Notes: a model not told the origin generated them from the sequence alone. 64,000 nt of DNA from Symbiodinium natans (GCA_905221605.1 CAJNDS010000113.1:310174-374173), one strand, 5' to 3'; positions 1-9,325 are shown, counted from the stretch's first letter. Numbers and translations: made by a program.

Positions 1-114
1 TGAACCCTAAACCCCAAACCCTCACTGCACGTGAGGGATCAACCTTTCCCAAATGCCGGCTCCGAGCTCTAAGCATTCAGCCACTAGTTGGAGGAGCCGG
101 TTCAAGGTTTAGGG

Positions 115-225
115 TTCAGGGGTTGCCCTTATAACGGGGTTTACGAGCCCCCAATTACGTTAATCTTTCTTTTGGGACCCCCCAGAAAGGGCACCCCTAT
201 TTTGGGAAACCCCCCATATTAGGTT
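115..225. mobile_element. Degenerate foldback remnant, family K-like
   Basis: The segment has GGTTTACGAGCCCC near the left and short opposed C/G runs, like the better copies near 41.4 and 46.2 kb. Only a remnant; the family assignment is tentative. Confidence 0.3.
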
Positions 226-330
226 TTAGGCTGTTGTTTCTCTTCAGAGTTCAGAGGGTCCCTGAAAGGAATGTTTAGGGTTTACATAGGGTTTAGGGTT
301 TAGGGTTTAGGGTTTAGGGGGCAGCGCACG

Positions 331-367
331 CGTGCAACGTCGGTGTCCTCCTCGAACGTCACATGGC
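331..367 (-). CDS. RRM exon (beta3/RNP1 part), gene block A
   Basis: On the minus strand the island reads HVTFEEDTDVARV, a typical RRM beta3-alpha2 start. The acceptor is TTCAG|GC. Joined to the exon at 1296-1362 through a GC donor (G|GC ... CAG|GC) it gives GLGHVTFEEDTDV in frame. The 3' end is uncertain, because several GT or GC donors lie in the last 15 bases. The gene continues beyond the left edge of the window. Confidence 0.65.
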
Positions 368-779
368 CTGAACTCGAAGACAGGATGAACTAGACCCTCC
401 GCCCCGACTTAACAACCCAACGGGTCTGCTGAAAGAGCTACCTTCACTAAGTTTAGGGTTTAGGGTTTAGGGTTTAGGGTTTAGGGTTTAGGGTTTCGGG
501 TTTAGGGTTTAGGGTTTAGGGCGTTGGAATTAGGATTTAATTCGGCTTCGTGATTTACCAGGATCCCCACAATACCCCCTTTCATGAGGGCCATAGCGTA
601 CCTTCATGGGGAGATTGAGGGTATCTTCAAGGGCACTGGGGGAGTCGATTTGGAGCTTGGTGTTCCGCAGGTTATAGGGCTTATAGGGTTTATCGGCATT
701 TATAGGGTTTAGGCGGTTACATGAAATAATAGGGCTATTTATGGGGCTTGTAGTGTTGAGGGTCGGGTTGAGAGGAGAT

Positions 780-880
780 ACGTAGATTAGGGCTTCCGAA
801 ATTAGGGGCACCCATTTTGGGGGTTCCTATTATAAGGATGATGGAGTGTTGGGGTACTAGTTTAGGGAAATACCCATGCT
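780..880. mobile_element. Degenerate foldback remnant, family K-like
   Basis: CTTCCGAAATTAGGGGCACCC is followed by TTATAAGGAT and GGGGTACTAGTTTAGGG. This resembles the 'ttacgaaaatagagga ... ggtacccctaat' layout of the family K copies. Low-confidence remnant. Confidence 0.3.
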
Positions 881-1295
881 TGTTACACTGCAATCCTAAG
901 CGTAGCGCCCCCCAATACCCTAGCTTCAAACCTTGAGTTCGGAAGCTAAACCCTAAGCCCCGAGTTGGGCAGGGGCTAAGGCCCTCATGAAAACCCTAAA
1001 CCCTAAACCCTAAACCCTAAACCCTAAACCCTAAACCCTAAACCCTAAACACCTCCCTTACAGCTGCCTCCTCTGTATCCCGATTTCAAACCATCTAGAA
1101 GACGGTGCCCCCCCCCTTCTGGTTTGAAGGGGCTTAAGCCGGAAGCCTAAACCCTGAACTTTCCTGCGGCTCTCCTCCAAGTCCTAAACCCTAAACCCAA
1201 AGCCCCAAGGCCCTAAAACGGGAAAAAGAGCCTAACCCTAAACCCCAAACCCCAAACCCCAAACCCTAAACCCTAAACCCTAAACCCTAAACGGC

Positions 1296-1362
1296 CAAGT
1301 CCGCCACCGGTCTTGGAGCCGTCGGACATCTTCCAGAGCTTCAGCTCCACGACCTGGCCCCA
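1296..1362 (-). CDS. RRM exon (beta2), gene block A
   Basis: The 67-nt exon reads WGQVVELKLWKMSDG and then SKTGGGLG on the minus strand. This is the beta2 strand and loop of an RNA recognition motif. The acceptor TCTAG|TGG sits directly beside a telomeric tract. The donor is a GC type (CTTG|GCCGTTTAGGG) whose intron side runs straight into TTTAGGG repeats. Downstream on the same strand, exon 331-367 supplies RNP1. RRMs bind single-stranded RNA; the exact protein is not recognised. Confidence 0.75.
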
Positions 1363-1431
1363 CTAGACACAAGAGCAACCTGGTTTAGGGTTTAGGGTTT
1401 AGGGTTTAGGGTTTAGGGTTTAGGGTTTAAA

Positions 1432-1515
1432 TGCACGTTTTGGTTCTAAGGGGATGCTAAGAGAACATAGGCATTAAAGGGAGGGAACAAGGGCCTACTC
1501 CTGGTCCTAGCCCCC
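1432..1515. mobile_element. MITE family A, partial copy
   Basis: TTTTGGTTCTAAGGGGATG ... GGGAACAAGGGCCTACTC and GGTCCTAG match the right two thirds of family A. The left part is replaced by a telomeric tract. Full copies are about 105-120 bp with ends near TAGACCCAAAGAGTAACCTA and CCTACTCTGGGTCCTAG. Confidence 0.6.
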
Positions 1516-1673
1516 CACAAAGGATGTTGGGAGGTTCGGTGGGCTTAGGAGTTAGAAGGGCTGAGGGGCTAAACCCTAAACCCTAAACCCTAAACCCAAA
1601 ACCCTATATACACCCTACAACCCTAAACCCTAAACAGGATCTTGGGAGAGTCTCTTGGCTTTCAGGGGCACTA

Positions 1674-1796
1674 TGAATCTAGACCCAAAGAGTAACCTCG
1701 AAACAACAGGGCACCGTTTTTGCTCTAAAGGGGATTTTAAGGGATCCTAAACCCTACAAAAAGGGAATAAGGGCCTACGCTGGGTCATAGTTATGG
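1674..1796. mobile_element. MITE family A, near-complete copy
   Basis: It begins CTAGACCCAAAGAGTAACCT and ends GGGCCTACGCTGGGTCATAG. The ends are imperfect inverted repeats and the middle has the family core (TTTTTGCTCTAAAGGGG ... AAAAAGGGAATAAGGG). A short CCTAAACCCTAC lies inside. No coding capacity. Confidence 0.65.
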
Positions 1797-2468
1797 AATC
1801 ACAGGGTTTCGGGTTTAGGGTTTAAGGTCTAGGGTCATAGGTTTGCGCAGTTTAGGAGTTGAGGACCTAGGGATTCGCTTCAGTTGCTTAGGGGGGGGCG
1901 AAGTAGCCCTAAACCTTCACAGCTTTCGGGCTTTGGGCTTTGGGGAATCTGGGTTTGGGCAGGGCTTTACAGGGCTTTGCAGGGCTTTACGCCTTTGGGG
2001 GTTTAGGGTTTGGGGTTTGGGGTTTAGGGTTTAGGGTTTAGGGTTTGGGGTTTGGAGCATGTTGGGGTTTAGGGTTTCGGGTTTGGGGTTTCGGATTTAG
2101 GGTTTCAGGGGCTAAGGTCCACATCGCTTTTGGGGGGCATGCAATAAACCGTAAACCGCAAACCTAAACCCGAAACCCTAAACCCTGTTAGGTGCAGTCT
2201 GAAGAAGTTTCTGGATGCTGTGCGAATCGCACCAGCTGCCTCAGCTCTTCCAGGGAGTCCACCATTTCCTCTTCTGTGCCGCCGACTCTGTGAAACTCAC
2301 GGGATAATCAGCAGCCTTCTGGCACAGGCTGGACAAGGTCGATGTCCAGCCGGGTCCAGCCACCGACCCCACTGTTGCAATTCCCTAAACCCTAAACCCT
2401 AATCCCTAAACCCTAAACCCTAAACCCTAAACCTTAAACCCCAAACCCTAAACCCTAAGAAGCCATTC

Positions 2469-2495
2469 GCAGAAGGGTCGCATCAGATCCACCGA
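2469..2495 (-). CDS. RRM exon (alpha1), gene block A
   Basis: It reads SVDLMRPFC on the minus strand, fitting the end of RRM helix alpha1 immediately before WGQVVELKLWKM of exon 1296-1362. The acceptor is GGGGAG|TCG and the likely donor is the GA type (TGC|GAATGG); using TGG instead would add EW. Phase 0 on both sides fits the neighbours at 3142-3189 and 1296-1362. The same open frame continues upstream (RRDALEEVVLGE), so the exon may be longer. Confidence 0.6.
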
Positions 2496-2550
2496 CTCCC
2501 CGAGCACGACTTCCTCGAGCGCATCACGCCGCAGCGGGGACACTGCATGA

Positions 2551-2653
2551 TCCAGAGGGTCCATTTGTAGTACTATTATGGAATTAGGTTCCCCAAAACC
2601 ATACTTAGGGTTGTTGGGTACCTAATTCCACAATAGTACTACAAATGGACCCT
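2551..2653. mobile_element. Foldback MITE with 8-bp target duplication
   Basis: The left arm AGAGGGTCCATTTGTAGTAC and its complement on the right enclose a loop of about 30 bp; the arms are near-perfect for about 35 bp. The 8-mer CTGCATGA flanks the element at 2543-2550 and 2654-2661 (the last two arm bases overlap it). On the minus strand that duplication is TCATGCAG, which contains an AG. It lies beside the RRM exon at 2469-2495. Confidence 0.8.
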
Positions 2654-2954
2654 CTGCATGACCTCAACACCTCGACCCGAAATCTTCCGTCCTACAGGGG
2701 CAGGCTGATCCCCCAACTCCCAACTCAGACTGCGAAATCCACCATTGTCACTTGGGTTTATAGATTTTTCTGGGCTTAAGGCTTAGGGCTTTTCGGTGTT
2801 TAAGGGTTTAGGGGCCTCCTATAGAAAACTTAAAAAGCAGCGGGATCAAAGCCTAAGATTGCGAACACCTAGCAGGGGTCATGAAGTCTCGTAGGAGGGC
2901 TTCATCAGGGAACTACAAAGAAGGGTCTTGAGGGCTTCTGGGCAGTAGGCGATG

Positions 2955-3081
2955 GCAATCTAAAGTAGACCCAGGAGTAACCTAGGAATAAAAAGAACGC
3001 CCTGTTTGGTTTCAAGGGGATGATCAGGGAACCCCAACCCAAAAAAAGGAAATAAGGGCCTACTCCGAGTCCTAGTTACCC
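2955..3081. mobile_element. MITE family A
   Basis: AGTAGACCCAGGAGTAACCT ... GGTTTCAAGGGGATGATC ... GGGCCTACTCCGAGTCCTAG gives the full family layout with terminal inverted repeats of about 14 bp. Confidence 0.65.
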
Positions 3082-3141
3082 GAAACCCTAAACCCTCAAC
3101 CCTAACCCAAACCTAAGAAGACATATCCGCGACTCTAGATC

Positions 3142-3189
3142 AGACTCTGCGGGGATGCCTCGCCAAAGTCGAAGGCGGTGTTCCTCAGC
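3142..3189 (-). CDS. RRM exon (beta1/RNP2), gene block A
   Basis: It reads AEEHRLRLWRGIPAES on the minus strand. LRLWRGIP occupies the RNP2 position. The acceptor is CCCCAG|GCT and the donor is GA type (TCT|GATCTAG). Spliced to 2469-2495, 1296-1362 and 331-367 it gives an RRM in the order beta1, alpha1, beta2, beta3. The frame is open further upstream, so the 5' boundary is approximate. Confidence 0.6.
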
Positions 3190-3319
3190 CTGGGGTGGAG
3201 GGGCGAGAACTTCCGAAACCGAATCCCGAAAACCCAAAACCCAAAACGACCTAAACGCCCTAAACCCTAAAACCTAAGCCCTAAACACTAAACCTCCAAA
3301 CCTCGAAACCATAAACTTC

Positions 3320-3368
3320 AGTGGGCGGGGTCCGGGCTCGAAAACACAACCACGGCTTGATGCATCAC
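3320..3368 (-). CDS. RRM exon (beta3/RNP1) of the first RRM, gene block A
   Basis: It reads GDASSRGCVFEPGPRPLK on the minus strand; SSRGCVFEP matches RNP1. The acceptor CTTCCAG|GT is in phase with exon 3796-3857 (WSRNF G|GT). Another frame (RPLEVFQVMHQ) is open but breaks phase with its neighbour. The donor is not fixed. Confidence 0.6.
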
Positions 3369-3419
3369 CTGGAACACTTCCAGGGGTCTGCCACAGGGAC
3401 TGGGGCACCTGGGTCAAGG

Positions 3420-3512
3420 GGATGCCCTAAACCCTAAACCCTAAACTCTAAACCCTAAACCCTAAACCCTAAACCCTAAACCCTAAACCCTAAACCCTAA
3501 ACCCTAAACCTG
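3420..3512. repeat. CCCTAAA array
   Basis: About 13 near-perfect CCCTAAA units lie between the RRM exon and a family F element. Confidence 0.95.
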
Positions 3513-3551
3513 CCCCTTGCGCCACCTAAAGCTTGTGCCAGATGGGTTGCT

Positions 3552-3668
3552 TGGAACCTGAACTAGGCTGCCCAGTAACCCAGTGCCCTTTTTTGCTTAA
3601 AGGGGTCTATAAGGGAACCTAAACCCCCCCAAAAAAGGGAATAAGGGTACTACTGGGCAGCCTAGTGA
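3552..3668. mobile_element. MITE family F
   Basis: The ends CTAGGCTGCCCAGTA and TACTGGGCAGCCTAG are perfect inverted repeats of 15 bp. Inside lie AAAGGGGTCTATAAGGGAAC and a C7A6 run. The element lies within an intron of block A. Confidence 0.75.
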
Positions 3669-3795
3669 AAGAACGCGTGAGCCACTTGGGACGTTCAGGA
3701 ACTTGGGGAAAACGGGGCCTGACCCCAAAAGACAAGTGAGTGGGGTGGCCGGGCTAGGGTGTTTGGAGTCCCCCCTGTACAAATCGGTAGTTTAC

Positions 3796-3857
3796 CGAAG
3801 TTCCTGCTCCACACGACCTCTACACTCAAATGCTCCCCCACGAGCCACTCCAAGATT
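3796..3857 (-). CDS. RRM exon (alpha1-beta2), gene block A
   Basis: The 62-nt exon reads ILEWLVGEHLSVEVVWSRNF on the minus strand: helix alpha1 then strand beta2. The acceptor GATCAG|A follows a telomeric tract on the intron side, and the donor is G|GTAAAC. Phases match exon 6796-6834 (...SEL CT|GC) upstream and 3320-3368 downstream, giving a continuous RRM. Confidence 0.75.
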
Positions 3858-3862
3858 CTGAT

Positions 3863-3985
3863 CCTAAACCCTAAACCCTAAACCCTAAACCCTAAACCCT
3901 AAACCCTAAACCCTAAACCCTAAACCCTAAACCCTAAACCCTAAACCCTAAACCCTAAACCCTAAACCCTGAACCCTGAACCCTT
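3863..3985. repeat. CCCTAAA array
   Basis: About 15 perfect CCCTAAA units, ending in CCCTGAA variants. Confidence 0.97.
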
Positions 3986-4282
3986 AAGTTTTTAGGGGCT
4001 GACCGAGGCTCGCTTGTGTTCAACCATTGAAAACCCGAAATCCCCAAACCCAACTAGGGTTTCTGTGTTAAACAAAGTGAACATAACGCGTTTAACATGT
4101 TCCCTAAGGGTTTCGACACCCTAAACCCTAAACCCTAAACAATTGAAACGAGCTTCCTGAACAAACCAGAGGGGTGTTCAAGGCCTCGTCCTTCTGAGAG
4201 ACAACCCCGCCAAGCCCTGGACAGCTGAACACCGAACCCTGAAGTTAGAATGACCAACCACGTTCGCCCCCCCCTAAAAATA

Positions 4283-4362
4283 AATCAATATAAATATAAA
4301 TATAAATATAAATATAAATATAAATATAAATATAAATATAAATATAAATATAAATATAAGCT
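4283..4362. repeat. TAAATA hexamer microsatellite
   Basis: Uninterrupted 6-bp units (AAATAT) over about 75 bp mark the start of an AT-rich island inside the long block A intron. Confidence 0.95.
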
Positions 4363-4559
4363 ACCCCCGCCCAGCGACCTACCCTTTTTAGGCCTTTTTA
4401 GGCCTTTTTAACAAAAAAACAACAAAGGAGGCCCAAAAGTCGCGTAGTTAATCACCGGGTAATGAAGGACAGTTGCTGGGACACCCACCTCACAGACCCC
4501 GATAAGCCAGCATTGGAAGAATCTACATTTTGAATCTGAAGCGGACAATGCTGTTTTGA

Positions 4560-6056
4560 GATGTTTAGATCAGTGTTTTTCTATGCAAATTGTGCGTTTC
4601 AAGGGCAATTAATGTTTTGTTGAGCAACTAATTTATTTATACAGTTGTGTTTGTACGAGGCAAAGTATTAATCAAATAGTGAAATATTTTTTCTTGGTTC
4701 TATGCGAATTTAGCTACTAGAGTAATTATTCAGCAAAGAGCCCAATTTGACTCAAGCGAATACTATTTAAAGGAGCATACTCAACCAAGATACGAAATAA
4801 ACACCATTCTCAACCAAAAAATGGCAAAGTGTGCGTTTAAAGTGCGAATACTGTATTTATACACTTGTGTTTGTACTAGGCAAAGTATGCTCTCTGAAAA
4901 GTCCACTGAAATACCTTATGTTTTACATATTCATGAATCGTTCTTATTTTTGAAATAATCATTTTATGCGAATTTAGCTACTAGAGTAATTATTAAGCAA
5001 ATAGCCCAATTTGACTCAAGTGAATACCATTTAAAGGACCATACTCAACCAAAATACGAAAGAAGCACCATATTCAACCAACATATGGCAAAGTGTGGTT
5101 TAAAGGGCAAATAGTGCTTTGTTGAGCAACTAATGCATTGAAACAGTTGTGTTGTGTGTATACCAGGCAAAGTATTATTGAAGTACTATCTGCAAAGTCA
5201 AATGAAACACCTTATGTTTACATATTCATGAAACAATTTTTTAGAAGTATTCATTCTATGCGAATTTAACTACGAGAGGAGTTCTTAAGCAAATAGCCCA
5301 ATTTGACTCAAGTGAATACTATTTAAAGGACCATACTTAACCAAATACGAAATAAACACTTGCGGAAATGGAAACGGTTCTACCTACACAACAATGAGAC
5401 AAAGATTGCTGAAGTATTCACTAAAGACCACTTATATACTATGTCTGAAAAGCACAATTTGCATGAGCAAGCTTAAAAATGGACAATAATGGAAATAGAA
5501 GCGGTTCTACTTACATAACGATGAAACAAAGATGTCTGAAGTATTCAATAAAGACCACATATATACTGTGCCTGAAAAACGCAACTTGCACAATCAGGCT
5601 TAAAAAATGCACAAGAATCCTAGAAAAGTACTTAGTGAAGGCCATACACAAGCAAATTCACAAATACATAAAAACATCCAAAAGCGCAAGCTTTTCAGGA
5701 GAATCTCTGGTAAAGTTTGGATTATAGGGTTTTGGGGTATTCCTGGACGAGTAGGAGTCACTTTTTAAGCAAACAATTCTAAGCAATAAATGCTTTTTCT
5801 CAAGACAAGTATTGCAAATGCTGCTTCTAGATAATTAATCGCATTTACCAGGCAAATATTATCCATGCGAATTGAGCTACCAGAGCACCAAGTAATGGCT
5901 GAATAAGGTCTACTACACTTGAGTACAACCAAAAGATGCACTAAACACTAGCGGCTCTACTTACATAATAACGAAACAAATAGTTCTGAAGCACTAGAAA
6001 GACCACTTGTATACTATTTCTGAAAAGCACAATTAGCATAAGCACACTTAAAAATG
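4560..6056. repeat. AT-rich diverged tandem repeats in a long intron
   Basis: One unit type starts GCGAATTTAGCTACTAGAG at 4704, 4968 and 5260 (spacings 264 and 292 bp), with a decayed copy at 5868. A second type (GCGGTTCTACTTACATAACG) recurs near 5370, 5498 and 5948. There are no telomeric motifs and no convincing exons. The island lies between RRM exons 6796-6834 and 3796-3857, so it is probably intronic. Confidence 0.8.
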
Positions 6057-6087
6057 CGTAGTTGTTGCCTCGTGACCGTGAAGGCGA

Positions 6088-6353
6088 ACCAAAAAGCCAA
6101 AATACCAAAACCAAAAAACCAAAAATACCAAAACCAAAAAAAAAACAAAACTACCAAAAAAAACAATTTTCCGGGACTCTTGGAGAAGCCTCATAGGGAT
6201 TTCCTGAGAGTCCCGGAAAATTGGTTTTTTTTTGGTATTTTTGTTTTTTTTTTTTTTAAGTTTTGGTTTCTTTGGTTTTTTTGGTTTTGGTTTTTTTGGT
6301 TTTTTTGGTTTTGGTTTTTTGGTTTTTTTGGTTTTGGTATTTTTGGTTTTTCT
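6088..6353. repeat. Long hairpin of CCAAAAA / TTTTTGG repeats
   Basis: The left arm is made of CCAAAA units and the right arm of their complement. The central stem AATTTTCCGGGACTCT pairs with AGAGTCCCGGAAAATT around a loop of about 30 bp. The opposed homopurine/homopyrimidine arms are not coding. Confidence 0.9.
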
Positions 6354-6479
6354 ACTGTCCCGTGTATGCGATTTTAGTTGTATTTTAGTCTACGCCCTAG
6401 GAAATACGCTATATTGCACACCGAGTTTGCTTGCAGTGCAGCTGGGTGACTTGAGACAAGGCGAAAAAGGGTAGGTCAC

Positions 6480-6620
6480 TGGGGGGGGGGGGGTACCAAA
6501 TATAAATATATATATATATAAATATTTCTTTATATGTATGCATACATATATATATAGCATATATATATATATATATATATATATATGGACTCTATATATA
6601 TATATATGTATATAAGAACC
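6480..6620. repeat. Poly-G run and TA microsatellite
   Basis: A G13 run is followed by AAATAT and TATATA tracts. No gene. Confidence 0.95.
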
Positions 6621-6795
6621 TGAGTGCCTAACGCCATGAGGAAAAAACAAGCCGAGTAAACACCCCTAGACCCAACACCCTAAAACCGAATATTCTAACC
6701 CCCCAAACCTACGAAACCCCAAAAACCCTAAACCCTAAACCGCAAACCTACAAAACCCCAAAAGCCCATTGTTGCAGCTTTCCCTGCAGCCATGC

Positions 6796-6834
6796 AGCTC
6801 TGACAGTGTCATGTCGGAGGGGAGGTTCTCAACC
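6796..6834 (-). CDS. RRM exon (beta1/RNP2) of the first RRM, gene block A
   Basis: The 39-nt exon reads VENLPSDMTLSEL on the minus strand, a clear RNP2 plus the start of helix alpha1. The acceptor is AACAG|G and the donor is GC type (CT|GCATGG). Joined to 3796-3857 the frame runs NLPSDMTLSEL-ILEWLVG, as in an ordinary RRM. The intron would be about 2.9 kb and contains the AT-rich island and the hairpin. Confidence 0.75.
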
Positions 6835-6959
6835 CTGTTTGCGGTTTAGGGTTTAGGGTTTATAGGGTTTAGGGTTTATAGGGTTTAGGGTTTATAGGGT
6901 TTAGGGTTTAGAGTTATAGGTTAAGGTTTGAGAAAGTTTAGGAGTTTAGGGTTCAGGGC

Positions 6960-7011
6960 CGTTGTAATTCTGGAGCCTCGTTATCCCATGGGCGTGGCCT
7001 TCAGCTGAGGC
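6960..7011 (-). CDS. RRM-like exon (alpha2 and loop), gene block A
   Basis: It reads ASAEGHAHGITRLQNYNG on the minus strand, like RRM helix alpha2 with the following N-G turn. The acceptor is GGTAG|GCC and the donor a GC type (AACG|GC). The phase to 6796-6834 is not resolved, so an unseen exon may lie between. Confidence 0.55.
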
Positions 7012-7084
7012 CTACCTTCCGACAGAACCCCACACTTTTCTGTAGGCTATTCCGGGTTCAGAGTTTATATAGGGTTAAGGTTAC

Positions 7085-7137
7085 CCAATTGCTACTTCGA
7101 CCACATTCCCGGAGAGTGTTGTAATGACGGCAATGAA
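7085..7137 (-). CDS. Coding exon, gene block A
   Basis: It reads FIAVITTLSGNVVEVAIG on the minus strand. The acceptor is GACTAG|TTC and the donor ATTGG|GTAACC. It could be an RRM beta1/beta2 piece; the function is not certain. Confidence 0.5.
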
Positions 7138-7304
7138 CTAGTCATTGGCGATACATATCCTGAACCTCCACGTGGACCCCATGCTCAGTGTTCTCTTTCG
7201 GGTGCGATCGGGCTTCTCTCATCTCAAATCCTTAAACCCTAAACCCGAATTTCAAACAAAATCCAAAACCCAAGACCCTATGAACCTGAAACCCTAAGCC
7301 TCAC

Positions 7305-7342
7305 TCGGATGCCCTTCTCCTCCGCTCCACGCTTGTCCGCGC
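7305..7342 (-). CDS. Coding exon, charged linker, gene block A
   Basis: It reads ADKRGAEEKGIR on the minus strand between acceptor TCTCCAG|GC and a near-consensus donor CGA|GTGAGG. Phase 0 at its 3' end fits exon 7085-7137. A charged linker ahead of an RNA-binding domain is plausible. Confidence 0.6.
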
Positions 7343-7349
7343 CTGGAGA

Positions 7350-7760
7350 ATGTGGGAATCTCTTGCGAACGCCAAATCCTAAGGCCTAAAACCCCACCCA
7401 CCCCAAACCCTCAACTCCAAAACCCTAAACCCCAAAACCTTAAACCGGAGAACCCAAAACACAAAACCCTAAACCCCAAAACCCCAAACCCTAAACCAAG
7501 TGTTGAAACCAAGGCCCCAAACCCAATCCCTAAACCCCCACACCCTAAACCCTCAAACCCTAAAGCACCAAACCCTGAACCTCAAAGCCCTCAACCCCCA
7601 AAACTCTCAACTCCAAAACCCCAAACCCTAAAACACAGTTTTGAAACCCTAAACCCAACCCTAAACCCCAAATGCTAAACCCCAAACCCTAGACCCTAGG
7701 CAACCAGCCCTAAACCCTAAACCTTAAACCCTGAACCCTAAACCCCAAACTCTAGCCGGG
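7350..7760. repeat. Degenerate CCCTAAA/CCCCAAA tract
   Basis: Imperfect heptamers with many indels. The apparent plus-strand ORF here is only translated repeat (N-P-K-P patterns). Confidence 0.9.
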
Positions 7761-8074
7761 CTGAGGGTTTCTCAGGAATTGGGGCTTAGAGTTTTAAGTT
7801 TAAAGGTTGAAGTGTTGGGGGGCCTTAGAGAGTCACAAGTTTAGGGTTCAGGGTTTAGGGTTTAGGGGTTTAAGGTTTAAGGGTGATGTTGAAGCGGCTC
7901 GCGATACAGGTTTTTGGGGTGTGCATAAGGTCAGGGTGGACCCTGAACTCAAGCGTCAACTCCCCCAATCATCTTAGTTCGGGGTTTAGGGTTTAGGGTT
8001 TAAGGTTTAGGGTTTAGGGTTTAGGGCCCCTCAAACCTACAGCCTGAACCACCCGAAACCCCGAACCCTGGCTC

Positions 8075-8130
8075 CCCTAGCTGCTGTAGGCTTTGCTCGG
8101 GTTGATGCTGGGGCTGGGCGAGCAGGGCCT
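8075..8130 (-). CDS. Possible Gln-rich coding exon
   Basis: The minus strand reads AQPQHQPEQSLQQLGEP between GCCCCAG and a telomeric flank. Composition differs from the repeats and fits a low-complexity linker. Splice sites are not fixed. Confidence 0.4.
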
Positions 8131-8459
8131 TTGAGCTTTTGGGCTTTGTGTGTAGGAGTTAGGAGGGCTTTGGGGCTTGATTTTCGGGTTTCGGGTTTAG
8201 GTCAACGAATTGCAAAAGTGGAATCCGGCTTGAGGTTAGCGTGAGACCACTCGTGGCTGAATGGGGTTTAGGGTTTAGGGTTTAGGGTTTAGTCCTAAGG
8301 GCTAAGGACTTACAGGGTTATAGGGTTAAGGGTTTCATGCAGGTTGAGGTAAGTCCTTTGAATTCGAGATGCTTATTGCCCGCCATGCTGAAGGTTAACC
8401 TTTGGGAATGCAAAGGGATTATCGTACCCCAAAAAGGTTTAAGGTTATAATTACCTAGG

Positions 8460-8745
8460 TTATTCTACTACCAAGTTCATGGTCGGCGCTTCCTTTAAGG
8501 AATGTATTGGAATGTCATCAGGCTTCTCAACGGGAACCAAGTGAGGCACTGACAACACGGCATCCAGGCGTAATCCTTGGAATAGCGCTGTCGGTCTTTG
8601 TGGAAGTCCGCCAAGATTCTGGCATATTCTGGCTGATCCCCCCAAAAAAACTTAAACCAAAGCGAACTTGCTCGACTGCGATGTAAGCAGCACGCGACTG
8701 TGAAATAGGAACGTTAGGGACAGAAACCAAGGAAGCAACAATATC
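8460..8745 (-). CDS. Coding-like island, unidentified
   Basis: A 285-bp stretch free of telomeric repeats. On the minus strand one frame reads VSVPNVPISQSRAAYIAVEQ and another, further left, YARILADFHKDRQRYSKDYA. Two frames suggest either an intron between them (a run of T7G6 lies at the switch) or a decayed gene. Base composition is nearer 50% GC than in the other islands. No family recognised. Confidence 0.4.
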
Positions 8746-8879
8746 AATCTACATATTCTGTGTGTTTAACTGCCCTCCACAAAAACAAAATTAAAACCCT
8801 AAGCCCTCAACCCTAACCCCTAAACCCTAAACCCCAAACCCCAGACCCTAAACCCCAAACCCCCCCCCCCCCAAGACCC

Positions 8880-8945
8880 ATCGCCTGGGCGCTTTCGCTG
8901 AAGAGGCGGCTTGGGCGCGGCAGGATCCTCGGGAGGATCCGACCT
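8880..8945 (-). CDS. Possible exon with basic motif
   Basis: The minus strand reads SDPPEDPAAPKPPLQRKRPG, a proline- and lysine/arginine-rich segment like a nuclear localisation region. Flanked by C-rich telomeric variants. Confidence 0.4.
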
Positions 8946-9105
8946 GGCAAGGAGGGCCTTTAGGGGAATCAGGATTTAGGGTTTAGGGGTTTAGGCGTTT
9001 AGGGGTTTAGGGTTCTAGGGTTCAGGGGTTTGGGGTTAGGGTTTAGGGGTTTAGGGGGCTTAGAGGTTTAGGAGTTTAGGGGGTTAGCAGACAGTACACG
9101 TTAAC

Positions 9106-9200
9106 TAACAACCTAGCTAGCTATAACTCTAACTAACTAACACTCTAACTAACTAACTGACTGACTGACTAACTTACCAACTAACTTACTCACTTACTAA
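9106..9200. repeat. CTAA/CTGA tetranucleotide repeat
   Basis: AACTAACTAACTGACTGACT and variants over about 95 bp. Simple repeat. Confidence 0.9.
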
Positions 9201-9283
9201 CCTCTAGTGGACCCTAGGTACACAAAGCCAGGCGTGGCTCCTCGAGTTCCAGGATACGAGGGTTTCGAGGTGTTGAGACTACA

Positions 9284-9325
9284 GGAGGGGACCCTTACAA
9301 GGACCTTAGGGGTTATTTAGGGTTT
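9284..9325. mobile_element. Half of foldback family G joined to a telomeric tract
   Basis: GGGGACCCTTACAAGGACCT followed by TAGGGGTTATTTAGGG matches the left arm of the family G copy at 56.5 kb. The right arm is missing and replaced by TTTAGGG repeats. Confidence 0.55.

Noticed and set aside
3320-3390. Frame reading RPLEVFQVMHQAVVVF as the exon
   Set aside because: Open and protein-like, but out of phase with the upstream RRM exon; the frame GDASSRGCVFEP joins in phase and completes RNP1.
4270-6060. AT-rich block as organelle-derived or foreign DNA
   Set aside because: Its repeats are internal and unlike known organelle genes; no rRNA, tRNA or organelle protein was recognised.
6054-6650. 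Hydrophobic Phe/Trp-rich and Tyr/Ile-rich ORFs
   Set aside because: They come from the GGTTTTT hairpin arm and the TATATA microsatellite.
7352-7678. Plus-strand ORF of 108 codons rich in N-P-K-P
   Set aside because: It is a translation of CCCTAAA/CCCCAAA repeats; the same peptide pattern appears wherever such tracts are read through.
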